Below, one piece after another: positions 63,342-64,000 of a stretch of 64,000 nucleotides of DNA; the stretch's first letter is position 1, and every line of letters starts with the position of its first letter. The stretch is from positions 186,001 to 250,000 of the forward strand of contig NZ_CAJZAR010000068.1 in assembly GCF_914484835.1 (NCBI RefSeq). Direction: 5' to 3'. A program made the position numbers and the translations under genes. Origin of the DNA: Paraburkholderia tropica. GTDB lineage: Bacteria > Pseudomonadota > Gammaproteobacteria > Burkholderiales > Burkholderiaceae. The notes under the pieces were generated by a model. That model was not told where the DNA came from, made no database searches, and was given only the letters and a program-made list of their open reading frames with translations.

Positions 63342-63857
63342 ATGAATTGGCAAACCGCCCCGCACGAAACGCGTATTAGCGACGCCATTCCCTTCGAATT
63401 GATTCCCATAGCCGAAGGACAGACTGACCGGCAAGCGCTATTCGCGCTTTATCAATCGTCGCTGCACGATTACATCGATCAGACTTTCGGCTGGGACGAC
63501 GCGTTTCAGCAAGCGCGCTTCAATACGTCGTATCGCGATGCCGATTTCGAATGGATCGCTCAGGGAAAGGAAATCGCGGGCTATCTTGCGCTCAGCCATG
63601 AAGCGCAAGCCGTTCATGTGTCGCTGCTGATCGTGAAGCCCGAATTTCGCAATCGGGGCATTGGACGCGCGGTCATGCGAACGATCATGTCGCGCGCGTC
63701 GCAATCGAATCGGTCGATCACACTGTCGTGTTTCCTCTGCAATCACGATGCCGTGCGCTTCTATGAGTCGCTCGGTTTTCAGATCGAGGCGAAAGACGAA
63801 CACTTCGTCACGTACCGATTCCCCGCAGACGGAAGCGGCGCGCCTCCCTTAGCCTAG
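63342..63857 (+). CDS. GNAT-family N-acetyltransferase
   Basis: 171 residues. Acetyl-CoA loop VKPEFRNRGIGRAVM (R-x-x-G-x-G) at about 95-110 and the closing helix and strand NHDAVRFYESLGF. The substrate is unknown. Confidence 0.85.
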   Translation: MNWQTAPHETRISDAIPFELIPIAEGQTDRQALFALYQSSLHDYIDQTFGWDDAFQQARFNTSYRDADFEWIAQGKEIAGYLALSHEAQAVHVSLLIVKPEFRNRGIGRAVMRTIMSRASQSNRSITLSCFLCNHDAVRFYESLGFQIEAKDEHFVTYRFPADGSGAPPLA

Positions 63858-63882
63858 CGGCCGCCAACGTTTCAACCTCCGC

Positions 63883-64000
63883 TCACCCCCTGTTCAAACT
63901 CTGTCGAAACTGCTGCGGCGTGCTGCCGAACGCGCGCCGGAACATCACCGTGAACGTGCGCACGTCGGCGTAACCGAGCGCCTGCGCCACATCGCCGGGC
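63883..64000 (-). CDS. AraC-family regulator, C-terminal end (5' part outside window)
   Basis: The visible 39 codons end the second helix-turn-helix of an AraC/XylS domain: DVAQALGYADVRTFTVMFRR, then AFGSTPQQFRQ, and stop TGA at 63883-63885. The rest lies beyond the window. Confidence 0.85.
   Translation of the reverse strand, partial: PGDVAQALGYADVRTFTVMFRRAFGSTPQQFRQSLNRG

Noticed and set aside
1..64000. CRISPR arrays, insertion sequences and prophage genes
   Set aside because: No regularly spaced direct repeats of CRISPR type, no transposase or integrase and no phage structural gene was seen; the only tandem repeats are the two short ones at 35.8 and 36.4 kb.

Overview
The window looks like part of a high-GC (about 63-65% by eye) chromosome or large replicon of a Burkholderiaceae betaproteobacterium, most like Paraburkholderia or Caballeronia. 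The reasons are a DUF4148 secreted protein, a DUF2946 protein beside a TonB-dependent copper receptor, a betaproteobacterial-type FlhDC pair, a FUSC/DUF1656/HlyD/NodT efflux operon and many LysR, LacI, TetR and MFS genes. I see no ribosomal protein genes, rRNA, replication origin, integrase, transposase or CRISPR array. It is metabolic and regulatory accessory content rather than a mobile island.

Layout. 1-5 kb: the tail of a ClC channel, a small membrane protein, a D-cysteine desulfhydrase-like enzyme and an MFS carrier. 3.9-5.7 kb: a hipBA toxin-antitoxin operon whose promoter region carries three copies of a 12-bp operator-like word. 5.7-12 kb: a glutathione transferase, a drug-type MFS carrier, an outer-membrane barrel protein and a copper receptor with a DUF2946 partner. 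12.4-17.2 kb: tRNA-Leu(GAG) with its own promoter and terminators, a DUF4232 protein, a XanP-like purine permease, a DUF4148 protein, an orphan amino-acid-binding protein and two small conserved proteins. 17.2-23 kb: two chemoreceptors, an alpha/beta hydrolase and a pentapeptide-repeat protein. 23.1-26.6 kb: an electrophile-response cluster (nemR, a DJ-1/Hsp31-like gene, old yellow enzyme, SDR) with the same 18-bp palindrome in front of both nemR and the DJ-1 gene. 26.7-33.8 kb: two lipoproteins including a di-haem peroxidase, a large secreted phosphoesterase, a prolyl-4-hydroxylase-like oxygenase, a membrane protein and a 24-residue membrane peptide.

33.8-43.5 kb is the most distinctive region. 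It looks like a rhamnogalacturonan-I (pectin backbone) degradation locus wired like a Bacteroidetes polysaccharide locus. It has an ECF sigma factor and FecR anti-sigma factor, a divergent STN-type TonB-dependent transducer, a PL4-type rhamnogalacturonan lyase, a DUF6250-like jelly-roll protein and a Tat-exported PL26-type exo-lyase. The TonB receptor gene is broken near position 39,520: the reading frame changes and about 200 residues of the barrel seem to be missing.

43.7-64 kb: a cystine-type ABC transporter operon, an MFS carrier next to an internally deleted serine-hydrolase remnant, a LysR regulator with a 20-bp palindrome, a four-gene FUSC efflux operon, a Na+/H+ antiporter, a YqjM-type ene-reductase, a LacI regulator divergent from a HisD-like dehydrogenase and GntP permease pair, flhDC, a PhzF-like protein that lacks the catalytic glutamate, a GNAT acetyltransferase and the end of an AraC regulator.
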